NCBI RefSeq assembly: GCF_004137245.1
Contig: NZ_SDWS01000008.1
Location: 1-64,000, forward strand
Origin: Nocardioides glacieisoli
Lineage (GTDB): Bacteria > Actinomycetota > Actinomycetes > Propionibacteriales > Nocardioidaceae
Direction of reading: 5' to 3'
Length of the DNA: 64,000 bases
Shown in pieces: positions 19,018 to 28,211 of this stretch; within the stretch, counting starts at the first letter, position 1; every line of letters starts with the position of its first letter. Below the pieces are notes generated by a model. That model made no database searches. It was given only the letters and a program-made list of their open reading frames with translations, and was not told the origin of the DNA. A program made the translations under genes and the position numbers.

Positions 19018-21896
19018 GCCGAAGCTCCCTGTGGTCCCACAGCCGCATACGCTTCAGGGGGCGGGCAAGAGCAGACAAGGTTCCTGTCACCATGCGCGTT
19101 CTCGATGCGCCCCACGGGGGGCCAGTACTTGTCGGGATCCACGCCGGCCGGGAACGCGCCGACTGTTCGCGGGTACGAGCGCCCCCATTGACCCACGAGA
19201 TCCGCCAAGGTGTGCGGCGCGTGGCGCAGCGGACTCTCCTCCACCGACCAGGTGCCCGCGGCTACCTGCTTTATCTCGGCTGCAATTGCGATCATCGCAT
19301 CACAGAACCGGTCGATCTCCGCGAGGCTCTCAGACTCGGTCGGCTCGATCATCAGCGTGCCCGCGACGGGGAAAGACATCGTGGGGGCGTGGAAGCCGTA
19401 GTCGATCAGCCGTTTGGCGACATCCTCGACGGTGACCCCGGTCTTCGCAGTGGCGGGTCGGATGTCGACGATGCACTCGTGTGCGACCAACCCATCTTCG
19501 CCGGTGAACAGAATTGGGAAGTGTGACGCCAGTCGATGGGCGACATAGTTCGCGTTCAGCACGGCAACGTGGCTGCACTCGGTTAAGCCAGAGCCACCCA
19601 TCATCCGGATGTACGCCCACGGGATGGGAAGGATCCCGGCTGACCCGTAGGGAGCAGCGCTGATGCTTCCGTGGTTCGCGCGACGATCGGCGTCTGGATG
19701 TAAGGGGTGGGTCGGCAGATACGGTACTAGGTGTTCCGCTACCGCGACCGGCCCGACCCCGGGTCCCCCTCCACCATGGGGGATGCAAAAAGTCTTATGC
19801 AGGTTCAGGTGGGAGACGTCTCCTCCGAACTCGCCGGGTTTGGCGATACCAAGTAGGGCGTTGAGATTTGCCCCATCCACGTACACCTGTCCCCCGTGCG
19901 CGTGCACGACGTCGCAGAGTTGGGTGATGCTGTCCTCGTAGACACCATGCGTCGACGGGTAGGTCACCATGATGGCGGCCAGGTTGTCAGTGTGCTCGAT
20001 ACACTTTTTCTCCAGCTCCCCCAAGTCGATCGTGCCATCGTCGTGAGAACCCACGACAACGACTCGCATCCCCGCCAAGACCGCGGACGCCGCATTCGTC
20101 CCGTGCGCGCTAGAAGGGATCAAGCAGATATCACGCTGCTCGTCTCCGCGATCCCGGTGCCAACCCCTAATGGCCAAAAGTCCGGCTAACTCCCCCTGCG
20201 AGCCGGCGTTGGGCTGAATTGACACCGCGGCATACCCGGTAATTTCGGCCAACCACCCCTCCAATTGGCGCACAAGCTCGGTGTATCCGGGGGCGTCCTC
20301 GGCGGGGGCGAACGGATGCAAGTTCGCGAAGCCGGGCAGGCTTATCGGCTCCATCTCGGTCGTCGCATTCAGTTTCATAGTGCATGAACCCAGCGGAATC
20401 ATGCCTCGGTCCAGCGCAAAGTCGCGAGCCGAAAGGCGACGTAGGTACCGCAGCATCTCGGTCTCTGAACGATAGCTGTGGAAAACCTGATGAGTGAGGA
20501 ACGGACTCTCGCGCCGCAGTGTCGAGGGCATGGCATCGGGTTTCCCCTGATCCATCACGTCGACCTGCTCAAGGGTGCTGAACGCCTCAAGTACCAGGTC
20601 CACGTGTGAGCTGGTGGTGATCTCGGAGCAACTGACTCCGACGTGGTCGGAATCCACCCCCCGCAGCCGTAGGCCCTTAGCGGCCGCGGCCGCAAGCACC
20701 TCGTCGGCATGGCCCGGGACGCGCACCAGCAAAGTATCGAAGTAAGCGCCATGTACGACCGGGATACCAACTTCTCGGAGCCCGCTTTCGATGGCGTTGG
20801 CATGGGCGTGGACCCGTTCCGCGATTCGTCTCAGCCCGACAGGGCCGTGGTAGACGGCGTACATGGAAGCTACGACGGCCAGCAGCACTTGGGCGGTGCA
20901 GATGTTGGAGGTCGCCTTGTCGCGACGGATGTGCTGCTCTCGCGTTTGCAGCGACAGGCGGTAGGCGGGCTTCCCGTCGCTGTCCCGAGAGACACCTACC
21001 AATCGTCCGGGAAGGTGACGTTGCAACCCGTCACGCACCGCGATGTAGCCGGCGTGAGGGCCACCGTAGAACAACGGCACCCCGAAGCGCTGGGTTGATC
21101 CGACCGCAATATCGGCGCCGCACTCTCCCGGCGAGAGAAACATGGTCAGGGCCAAAAGGTCGGCGGCGATGGTGACTAGGGCGCCGCGGTCCTGCGCGCT
21201 GCGCACGAGGTGCCGGTGGTCACGCACCGCTCCGGAGGCGCCGGGATAGGAGAGAACAAGGCCGAAGAAGTCATCCTTCGGCAGCGGCTGGGTAACGTCG
21301 ACTTCGACGATCTCCACTCCAACTGCGTTGGCGCGTGTCCGAAGAATGTCGAGGGTTTGCGGCAACGTGTCCGTGTCGACCAGCACCTTGCTGGACTTTG
21401 ACGTCGATCCCCGGCGCATGACCATAACGGCCTCCGCCACTGCAGTGGACTCGTCCAAAAGGGAGGCATTGGACATGGGCAGACCCGTCAGATCGCCGAC
21501 CATCGTCTGGAAGTTCAGCAGCGCCTCAAGTCGGCCTTGGCTGACTTCGGGTTGGTAAGGGGTGTAGGCCGTGTACCAGGCCGGATCCTCAAGCACGTTG
21601 CGCCGGATCACCGCTGGGGTAAGCGATGGGTAATAGCCGAGACCGATCATTGGCACCGAAACGACATTGCTTCCCGCAAGGGTCGCCAGTTCTTCGGCCG
21701 CTTCGGCCTCCGTTGCCGGTTCCGGCAGACGAAGACCGGTGGTGGTGCGGATTTTCCCAGGGACAGCCGTGTCGATCAAACTGTCCATATCCGGAAAACC
21801 GATCTCGGCGAGCATTTTGGCGCGACTTTCGGCGTCAATACCGATGTGACGACCAACAAAACCGCGGTCGTAGTCGTCTGCATTCAACGATGTCAT
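19014..21896 (-). CDS. gcvP: Glycine cleavage system P protein (glycine decarboxylase)
   Basis: 960 aa, the fused alpha-beta form usual in Actinomycetota. The N-terminal half begins [17 protein letters not shown]; the PLP lysine lies in [19 protein letters not shown] in the C-terminal half, after the STHGVYED loop. I chose ATG 21896, behind CCAGGAG, because the 36 codons upstream run into the riboswitch. It decarboxylates glycine and passes the aminomethyl group to GcvH. First gene of the six-gene operon and directly under the glycine riboswitch. Confidence 0.96.
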   Translation of the reverse strand: MTSLNADDYDRGFVGRHIGIDAESRAKMLAEIGFPDMDSLIDTAVPGKIRTTTGLRLPEPATEAEAAEELATLAGSNVVSVPMIGLGYYPSLTPAVIRRNVLEDPAWYTAYTPYQPEVSQGRLEALLNFQTMVGDLTGLPMSNASLLDESTAVAEAVMVMRRGSTSKSSKVLVDTDTLPQTLDILRTRANAVGVEIVEVDVTQPLPKDDFFGLVLSYPGASGAVRDHRHLVRSAQDRGALVTIAADLLALTMFLSPGECGADIAVGSTQRFGVPLFYGGPHAGYIAVRDGLQRHLPGRLVGVSRDSDGKPAYRLSLQTREQHIRRDKATSNICTAQVLLAVVASMYAVYHGPVGLRRIAERVHAHANAIESGLREVGIPVVHGAYFDTLLVRVPGHADEVLAAAAAKGLRLRGVDSDHVGVSCSEITTSSHVDLVLEAFSTLEQVDVMDQGKPDAMPSTLRRESPFLTHQVFHSYRSETEMLRYLRRLSARDFALDRGMIPLGSCTMKLNATTEMEPISLPGFANLHPFAPAEDAPGYTELVRQLEGWLAEITGYAAVSIQPNAGSQGELAGLLAIRGWHRDRGDEQRDICLIPSSAHGTNAASAVLAGMRVVVVGSHDDGTIDLGELEKKCIEHTDNLAAIMVTYPSTHGVYEDSITQLCDVVHAHGGQVYVDGANLNALLGIAKPGEFGGDVSHLNLHKTFCIPHGGGGPGVGPVAVAEHLVPYLPTHPLHPDADRRANHGSISAAPYGSAGILPIPWAYIRMMGGSGLTECSHVAVLNANYVAHRLASHFPILFTGEDGLVAHECIVDIRPATAKTGVTVEDVAKRLIDYGFHAPTMSFPVAGTLMIEPTESESLAEIDRFCDAMIAIAAEIKQVAAGTWSVEESPLRHAPHTLADLVGQWGRSYPRTVGAFPAGVDPDKYWPPVGRIENAHGDRNLVCSCPPPEAYAAVGPQGASA

Positions 21897-21943
21897 AGCA
21901 GAGGCTCCTGGTCCTAGGGCCGCGAATGCGACACCTGGTGGGT

Positions 21944-22132
21944 GGCCTCCCCGCTCTGTCATCGGAAAACCTGAGAGCTTCGCTGCCGAGTGGGCAACTT
22001 GCACCGTGGGTGCAGGACACTAGTCCTGACTTTCCAGAGTTCGCCTCACGACAGCGGTAACGGGGCCTGAGAGATTCTCGGGGAGAGTTGCTCCTTCGGC
22101 GCCCCCCTCGAGCAGAGGAAGGACTCTCCCGC
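21944..22132 (-). promoter_or_regulatory. Tandem glycine riboswitch upstream of gcvP
   Basis: Read on the minus strand, the first aptamer starts GCGGGAGAGTCC and contains the hallmark core GCGCCGAAGGAGCAA, then GAATCTCTCAGGC and ACTCTGGAAAG. The second, degenerate aptamer follows with ACGGTGCAAG, GCGAAGCTCTCAGG and GATGACAGAGCGGGGAGG, ending 48 bases before the gcvP start. This is the usual arrangement of actinobacterial gcv riboswitches, which turn the glycine cleavage genes on when glycine is plentiful. No strong terminator is seen between it and the ATG, so control may be translational. Confidence 0.92.
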
Positions 22133-22280
22133 TGTGGTTCAAGCGGCGAATAGTCTTCAGTTATCTAAGTCTAGAACGTAGTCGTGGCACCGAGTGATGT
22201 CAACGGACCACGGGATGGGGCTCAGCGTAAGTATCACGACCCTGGTGGGTCAAGCTGTAAAGACACGTCGACAGGGTGCG

Positions 22281-23096
22281 TTAGGAGGGGGGCCCGGGCG
22301 GCCCATGGGGACCGGTCTCAACAAGATCGGTCGCGTCGCGATCCCCGTTGCCCTGGCGCGTCGGCGCCCCGTCCAGGAACCCATGGAGAAGGGCCGCCGT
22401 CCCCGACAGGTGTTCCTGAATTGCTTCGGCTGCGCCTGACTCGTCGCCTGTCAGCACGGCCATCGCGGCGGCACGGTGCTGGTGGTTGGAGTGCGCAATG
22501 TTGGGGCCGAGCAGCGGTATCTGATCGAGCAGTTCGTTGAGCGCCATGCGGTTGTCGGCTAAAAGTGGGGTCAACGTTCGTACCCCTGCCAGTTCTGCGA
22601 AAGTCAGGTGCAGGCGGGAGTCCAGCCTTCGATAATCGTCGGGTCCGGCCTGCTCAACCTCACTGAGACGCATCCACAGCACGTCGCGCTCCACAGCCGT
22701 CAGGGTTCGCCTCGAAGCCAACCGGATGGCCCCAACCTCGAGGACTTCACGCATGCCGAGCAGGTCAGCGATGTCCGCTGGCGTCCACACACGTCTCGAC
22801 ACCGTCGAGTGGCGCGTCGGCACCGTGTCTGCGAAAAACGTCCCTCCGTACCGTCCGCGCTTGGTGGTGAAGTATTCCGCGTCCGATAGTGACTTGATCG
22901 CCTGCCGGACGGTGTCCCTGCTTACTCCCAGTTTACTTGCGAGTTCCCGCTCGGGCGGCAGGGCGTCACCGGGCTCATACACGCCAAGCCACACCAGCTG
23001 CAACAGCCGGTTGACGGTCTCTTCAAAGACGTTGCCCGACCGGACCGGTCGGAGCAGGGCCTCGTTGGCGGACCCCTCATTCATTTCGGTCACCAT
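22281..23096 (-). CDS. GntR/FadR-family transcriptional regulator
   Basis: 271 aa. Winged HTH at about residues 20-90 (PGDALPPERELASKLGVS, then RDTVRQAIKSLSDA) followed by an FCD helical domain containing the expected metal-ligand positions (DYRRLDSRLHLTF, HSNHQHRAAAMAV). ATG 23096 is chosen with AAGG upstream; a TTG or ATG up to 23126 is possible. It sits between the gamma-glutamyl operon and the gcv operon, both on the same strand, so it is a natural candidate to control one or both. The C-terminal 25 residues are Gly/Pro-rich and look untemplated. Confidence 0.85.
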   Translation of the reverse strand: MVTEMNEGSANEALLRPVRSGNVFEETVNRLLQLVWLGVYEPGDALPPERELASKLGVSRDTVRQAIKSLSDAEYFTTKRGRYGGTFFADTVPTRHSTVSRRVWTPADIADLLGMREVLEVGAIRLASRRTLTAVERDVLWMRLSEVEQAGPDDYRRLDSRLHLTFAELAGVRTLTPLLADNRMALNELLDQIPLLGPNIAHSNHQHRAAAMAVLTGDESGAAEAIQEHLSGTAALLHGFLDGAPTRQGNGDRDATDLVETGPHGPPGPPS

Positions 23097-23303
23097 AGTC
23101 GCGACCTTGGTGCCTTCGCTCGCCAATGCTCCCGGAAGTCGTCAACGTAGGTCTCACGTGGCAGGGCGGCCCTCCCACAGCACCGTCCATCGTCTGAGCC
23201 GCAAACCGAACGTCTACCAGCCGAGCCGTGGAGCGAGGAGGGCGCGTGGCGCCCGTCAAGCTCGTTCGCTGGACGGGTGAATGCACCGCGACCGGGACGT
23301 CGA

Positions 23304-24002
23304 TCAAGGAGCCGCCGCCGCGGCTGCGACCAATGCGCCAAACAAGCCCGCGTCCTCCTGGGTCTCCGGGTGCCATTGCACTGCGAGCCGGAACGGGTGT
23401 TGCGGGTCCTCCATCGCCTCCAGGGTCCCGTCGGCGGCCCAGGCGACTGGTTCGAAGCCCGGATGGGCGCTGACCGCTTGATGGTGGTGACACCTCACTG
23501 CGCCCCGCGCCCCTATAGCTCGAGCCAGTCGGCTGGCGACAACGATGTCAACCGCGATGTCGCCGTACGAGTTCCCACCCGGCGAGTGCTGCTGTGAGCC
23601 GACGCGGTCAGGCACATGCTGTTCAAGCACTCCCCCAGCGTGCACCGCCATGAGTTGCATGCCTCGGCAGATGCCTAGCACGGGCAGGTTGATTCTGCCC
23701 GCTTCGTCGAGGAGGGCGAGCTCCCACGCGTCACGGTCCTCGCGCCAGCCCATAGTCCGCTCGTGCGGCCGTTCCCCGTACCTCACCGGCTGCACGTCGG
23801 GGCCCCCGGCGATCACGAGCCCGTCCAGCCGACGTACCACCGATGCGGCTACCCGCGGGGCGCTCGGGGGGAGCAGCGCCGGCGCCCCGCCGGCCCGTTC
23901 CACAGACTGCGAATAGCTTGCGGGCAGAACGTCCGCTACTTCGTCCCACACCCCCCATTGCGAGGTTTCACGAGCGGCAGATATGCCGATGACCGGGTGC
24001 AT
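23304..24002 (-). CDS. Gamma-glutamyl hydrolase, class I glutamine amidotransferase fold (PuuD-like)
   Basis: 232 aa of the peptidase C26 type. The catalytic triad is visible: Cys112 in LGICRGMQL, His211 and Glu213 in VQWHPET. The oxyanion region is DGLVIAGGPDVQP. Relatives include PuuD, which releases GABA from gamma-glutamyl-GABA. The ATG overlaps the SDR stop (TGATG). In this operon it would cleave gamma-glutamylglycine to glycine and glutamate. The alanine-rich C-terminus is at the expected length, so the protein is complete. Confidence 0.88.
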   Translation of the reverse strand: MHPVIGISAARETSQWGVWDEVADVLPASYSQSVERAGGAPALLPPSAPRVAASVVRRLDGLVIAGGPDVQPVRYGERPHERTMGWREDRDAWELALLDEAGRINLPVLGICRGMQLMAVHAGGVLEQHVPDRVGSQQHSPGGNSYGDIAVDIVVASRLARAIGARGAVRCHHHQAVSAHPGFEPVAWAADGTLEAMEDPQHPFRLAVQWHPETQEDAGLFGALVAAAAAAP

Positions 24003-24769
24003 CACACGGGGGTAACGTAGGCGCCTGAAATGCCGCCGTCCACCAAGAAGGTAGAGGCGGTGATAAAGCTCGACTCGTCGGAAGCCAAGAACAAAACAGC
24101 ATTGGCCATCTCCGCGGGCTCCGCAAACCGGCCGAGCGGAACGTGTACCAGTCGGCGCTGGGCACGCTCCGGGTCCGTTGCGAACAGTTCCTGCAGCAAG
24201 GGCGTGTTGACCGGTCCTGGACACAGGGCGTTGACTCTGACGCCCTCGCGAGCGAATTGCACACCCAATTCGCGCGACATCGACAGCACACCGCCCTTCG
24301 ACGCCGAGTACGAGATCTGCGACGTAGCCGCACCCATCACGGCAACGAACGAGGCGGTGTTGATGATGGAGCCGCTTTTCTGCTCGAGCATGTAGGGCAG
24401 CACAGCCTTACAGCACAGGTAAACGCTGGTCAGATTGACCTCCTGGACCCGCTTCCACGCCTCCAGTTCGGTGTCGAGGATCGAGGCGTCCTCCGGCGGC
24501 GAGATCCCGGCGTTGTTAAACGCGATGTCGACCGATCCATAGGTGGTGAACGCCGTCTCGAACAGTGCGTCGACTTGCTGCTTGTCTGTAACGTCCACGT
24601 GCACGTAGGTGCCGCCGACCTGCTCAGCGATCGTAGGCCCCTTTACGTCGTCGACGTCGCCGATGACCACCTTCGCGCCCTCTGCAGCGAACCTCTGCAC
24701 GACCGCCAGGCCGATGCCGGAGCAACCCCCGGTAACGACGGCGACCTTGCCTTCGATGCGTCCTGCCAT
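24002..24769 (-). CDS. Short-chain dehydrogenase/reductase
   Basis: 255 aa classical SDR: TGGCSGIG (13-20), NNAG (85-88), catalytic Ser140, Tyr154 and Lys158 (YSASK), and an acidic residue after the second strand (GDVDD) favouring NAD+. Start ATG 24769 follows AAGGAAGTGGAAG; a longer form to 24796 is less likely. Stop overlaps the start of the hydrolase. The operon otherwise lacks an alcohol dehydrogenase, so this enzyme is the best candidate to oxidise the hydroxyl of gamma-glutamylethanolamide to the aldehyde. Confidence 0.9.
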   Translation of the reverse strand: MAGRIEGKVAVVTGGCSGIGLAVVQRFAAEGAKVVIGDVDDVKGPTIAEQVGGTYVHVDVTDKQQVDALFETAFTTYGSVDIAFNNAGISPPEDASILDTELEAWKRVQEVNLTSVYLCCKAVLPYMLEQKSGSIINTASFVAVMGAATSQISYSASKGGVLSMSRELGVQFAREGVRVNALCPGPVNTPLLQELFATDPERAQRRLVHVPLGRFAEPAEMANAVLFLASDESSFITASTFLVDGGISGAYVTPV

Positions 24770-24860
24770 GACTTCCACTTCCTTTTCGATGATCATCTAA
24801 TAATCGGGAGACGGTTACGTGAGGGGCGAACGCCAACTTCCGCTCGCCGGTGGGGCCCAA

Positions 24861-26222
24861 CTACTCGTTACTGATGAAGACGTTCTTGACCTCAGTGAAC
24901 GAGTGGGGCGCGTCGGGACCGAGCTCGCGGCCCAGGCCGGATTGCTTGAACCCGCCGAACGGTGTCCAGTAGCGCACGGCCGAATGAGAGTTGACGCTCA
25001 GGTTTCCGGCCTCGACGGCGCGCGAAACTCGCAACGCCCGACCGACGTCCCGCGTGAATATCGACCCGGACAAGCCAAACTCGGTGTCGTTGGCAAGCTG
25101 AACTGCCTGCGCCTCGTCGTCAAAGGGCATCACCGCCACGACCGGACCGAACACCTCATCGCGCCAGATGCGCTCGCTTGGATCGTCCGTCAAGACCACC
25201 GTCGGTGCGAACCAAAACCCGGGGCCGTCGGGGCGCGAGCCGGAGAAAGCTACCTCAACGTCGTCGACGTAGCCCTGCACGGTGGCCTTCTGTGCCGCCG
25301 AGATAAGGGGGCCCATTTCGCTGGAGCGATCAGAGGGGTCGAGTACCTTGATGCCCTGCACGGCCGGTTCGAGCAGCGATACGAACTCGTCGTAGGCGGA
25401 GCGCTCCACAAGGATGCGGGAGCGGGCGCAGCAATCCTGCCCAGCATTGTCGAACACTGCGGACGGCGCAGCTGCCGCGGCCTTAGTTAGGTCGGCGTCC
25501 GCAAACACGATGTTGGCGCTCTTACCGCCAAGCTCGAGCGTCACGCGCTTCACTTGGTCGGCACAGCCAGCCATGATGCGTTTACCGACCCCCGTCGAGC
25601 CGGTGAAGCATACCTTGCGAACGGTCGGGTGGGTCACGAACCGCTCACCCACAATCGATCCTCGTCCGGGCACGATCGTGAGAACGCCCTCAGGCAGGCC
25701 GGCCATCAGCGCCAACTCACCCAGACGGATGGCGGTCAGCGGAGTCAGCTCGGCCGGTTTAAGGACGACGGTGTTGCCGGCCGCCAGCGCAGGACCGAAG
25801 CCCCAGGCCGCGATAGGCATCGGGAAGTTCCACGGCACGATGATGCCGACGACACCAAGCGGCTCGTGGAAAGTTATGTCGACACCATCACCCACGGGAA
25901 TCTGGTGTCCAGTCAGACGTTCTGGACTCGCCGAGTAGTAGTTGAGCACGTCGCGGACGTTGCCCGCTTCCCACACCGCGTTGCCCCACGTGTGGCCGGA
26001 ATTGCGTACTTCGAGTTCGGCAAGTTCCTCCACGTGCGCATCGACAACCGAAGCAAATCGACGCAGCAGAGTGGCGCGCTCCCCAGGCGTGATGGCCCGC
26101 CAGGCTGGCAGGGCTGCGGCCGCTCGGTCTATTGCGGCATCAACGGCCGCGAGGTCGGCCATTTGCACATCTGTGACGGCCTGTTCAGTCGCAGGGTTCA
26201 CGACGGTATATGTGTTGCTCAC
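24861..26222 (-). CDS. NAD(P)-dependent aldehyde dehydrogenase
   Basis: 453 aa ALDH superfamily member. Visible sites are PWNFP (130-134), the cofactor loop FTGSTGVG, general base Glu230 in LELGGKSAN, nucleophile Cys264 in AGQDCCARSR, and DEVFGPV. The C-terminal PFGGFKQSGLGRE motif is intact. GTG start at 26222 with AAGGGAG five bases upstream, ten bases after the ligase stop. In context it would oxidise gamma-glutamyl-aminoacetaldehyde to gamma-glutamylglycine, the equivalent of PuuC in putrescine breakdown. Confidence 0.93.
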   Translation of the reverse strand: MSNTYTVVNPATEQAVTDVQMADLAAVDAAIDRAAAALPAWRAITPGERATLLRRFASVVDAHVEELAELEVRNSGHTWGNAVWEAGNVRDVLNYYSASPERLTGHQIPVGDGVDITFHEPLGVVGIIVPWNFPMPIAAWGFGPALAAGNTVVLKPAELTPLTAIRLGELALMAGLPEGVLTIVPGRGSIVGERFVTHPTVRKVCFTGSTGVGKRIMAGCADQVKRVTLELGGKSANIVFADADLTKAAAAAPSAVFDNAGQDCCARSRILVERSAYDEFVSLLEPAVQGIKVLDPSDRSSEMGPLISAAQKATVQGYVDDVEVAFSGSRPDGPGFWFAPTVVLTDDPSERIWRDEVFGPVVAVMPFDDEAQAVQLANDTEFGLSGSIFTRDVGRALRVSRAVEAGNLSVNSHSAVRYWTPFGGFKQSGLGRELGPDAPHSFTEVKNVFISNE

Positions 26223-26232
26223 GGGGGCTCCC

Positions 26233-27594
26233 TTACATGCGTTCGAAGCTGCGACGCAGCTCCCAGTCGGTGACGGACGCTTCAAAGGCCTTGAGTTCGA
26301 CGTCGGCCATGGTGGTGTAGTGATCGACAACTTCGTCGCCGAGAATTTGCCTGGCGGCCGCCGACGTGGTGAAGGCGTCGCGCGCTTCACGCAGGGTGTT
26401 CGGGACCTTTGGCTTGTCGGAGGTGTACGCGTTTCCGGTCAACTCCGGCTCGAGTTCCAACTTGTGCTCGATGCCGTAGAGGCCAGCGCCCAGCATCGCC
26501 GCGAGAGCTAGGTATGGGTTCGCGTCACCGCCAGGCACGCGGTTCTCCAGCCGCGCCCCCGCTCCCTTCCCCACCAACCGGATCGCGCAGGAGCGGTTGT
26601 CGAGTCCCCACGCGACGGTGGTCGGGGCGAAAGAACCGTCGGCGAAACGTTTGTATGAATTGATGTTCGGCGCGTACAGCAACGTAAAGTCTCGCATCGT
26701 CGTCAGGACCCCCGCGATGAATTGGTCGTACAGCGGTGTGCGGGCGCCGTCGCGCCAGAACACGATCTGGTCCTCCAGGCCACGCAGCGACAGGTGGATA
26801 TGGCAGGAGTTGCCTTCACGCTCGTTATACTTAGCCATAAACGTCAGCGCTTGGCCGTGCTGCGCGGCGATCTCCTTGGCGGCGGTCTTGTATACCGAGT
26901 GGTTGTCGGCGGTAGCAACGACATCGTCGTACAAGAAGCCGATCTCATGTTGACCGAAGTTGCATTCCCCCTTCGCGCATTCAACATCCATGCCCGCCGC
27001 GTACATCGTGTTACGGATGTCGCGTAGGAGTGGCTCGACGCGAGAAGTGCCGAGGATCGAATAGTCCACGTTGTACTGGTTAGAAGGTGTCAGTTCCCGG
27101 TAGTGGGACGACCAGGCCTCTTCGTAGGTTGTATCGAAGACGATGAACTCCAGCTCGGTACCCGCTTTGGCGACGTAGCCGGCTTGCGTTGCCTTCTCAA
27201 CCTGCGCTTTCAGGATCGTGCGTGGCGACTGGATCACGGGACTCTCGTCGAGCCACGTTAGGTCGCACTGGATAATTGCGGTCTTTGGCAGATGATTAAG
27301 AACGCGGATTGTGTCGAAGTCGAGGGCGAACTCCATGTCTCCGTAGCCCTTCTCCCACGAGCTCATGGCGTATCCCTCAACCGTGTTCATATCAACGTCT
27401 ACACTGAGTAGGTAGTTACACCCCTCGGTGCCATGCTTTGCAACCACATCCACGAAGTACCGACCGTGGAAGCGTTTGCCCAGGAGCCGTCCCTGCATGT
27501 CCGTGAACGCCACGATCACCGTGTCGATCAGGTCCGCCTCAATACGTGCTACGAGTTCGTCTGCGCTTAAGAGCCGCGCGTTTCGCTGTGTCAC
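26233..27594 (-). CDS. Gamma-glutamyl-amide ligase of the glutamine synthetase family (GlnA4/PuuA-like)
   Basis: 453 aa GS-fold enzyme. Landmarks: FTDMQGRLLGKRF in the beta-grasp domain, GTELEFIVF, KGECNFGQHEI, GNSCHIHLSL, LDNRSCAIRL and ARLENRVPGGDANPY. GTG start at 27594 behind AAGGGA. It is about the size of Streptomyces GlnA4, described as a gamma-glutamylethanolamide synthetase. Its neighbours are an ethanolamine permease gene (divergent) and an ALDH, SDR and gamma-glutamyl hydrolase (same operon), which makes ethanolamine the leading substrate. That assignment is inference from context; the amine pocket cannot be read reliably by eye. Confidence 0.87.
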   Translation of the reverse strand: MTQRNARLLSADELVARIEADLIDTVIVAFTDMQGRLLGKRFHGRYFVDVVAKHGTEGCNYLLSVDVDMNTVEGYAMSSWEKGYGDMEFALDFDTIRVLNHLPKTAIIQCDLTWLDESPVIQSPRTILKAQVEKATQAGYVAKAGTELEFIVFDTTYEEAWSSHYRELTPSNQYNVDYSILGTSRVEPLLRDIRNTMYAAGMDVECAKGECNFGQHEIGFLYDDVVATADNHSVYKTAAKEIAAQHGQALTFMAKYNEREGNSCHIHLSLRGLEDQIVFWRDGARTPLYDQFIAGVLTTMRDFTLLYAPNINSYKRFADGSFAPTTVAWGLDNRSCAIRLVGKGAGARLENRVPGGDANPYLALAAMLGAGLYGIEHKLELEPELTGNAYTSDKPKVPNTLREARDAFTTSAAARQILGDEVVDHYTTMADVELKAFEASVTDWELRRSFERM

Positions 27595-27648
27595 TAAGCC
27601 ATCCCTTTCGTAAGCAGGCCTGCGTCGCTTGTCCGTCAAGCAATGGCC

Positions 27649-27659
27649 GTGTAATACAC
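27649..27659. promoter_or_regulatory. Palindrome in the divergent ligase/permease control region
   Basis: GTGTAATACAC, arms GTGTA and TACAC around one A, lies 55 bp upstream of the ligase GTG. It fits the size of a GntR-type operator. The rest of the 617-bp gap (27595-28211) contains no gene I can support. Confidence 0.4.
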
Positions 27660-28211
27660 CATTGAGGGGTCCGAACGCGGCGCGTTCCCATCGTGTTCGA
27701 TCCAACAGTGTCTTAAGGTACAAGAATGAGCGTCAACGACTAATGGTTGGTAAGCGCGCCAATGATGAGTTCAAGCAAACCGAGTTCAGCTCCTGTTTTA
27801 GTCTCAGGACACGTGCTGTGCCGGTCTCGCAACATGCCCGAATTACCCCGCCATCTCGGGCTTCGCCTGCGCTGACGTGCCCGCCTCGCCGTGTTGCGGT
27901 CGAGGAAGTCCCGAGGACCGCTGGCGGCCGGCTTGGCCTAACTGCAGTCCATTGCCACCATGGAAGCAGTGTGGTCCTCGCCATGTCAATGGTTTGGTGG
28001 CAATCCTTTAGGCCGAAGTGCAGGGGGCCCTCGGCCTCAAGCCACGGGCAGGTTGACACGTGTGTGTGGCGCGCGTCACCCTGCTCGCCAGGTTGTAAAG
28101 GCGTGGTCGTCGCCCCTTTGCGCGCGTAGCGCGAGGTGCCGTACCGATGAGGACAGGGACAGGGAGCCGCATGAGCACTGAACGACGTCGAGGGCGTGGA
28201 GTCGACTACGA

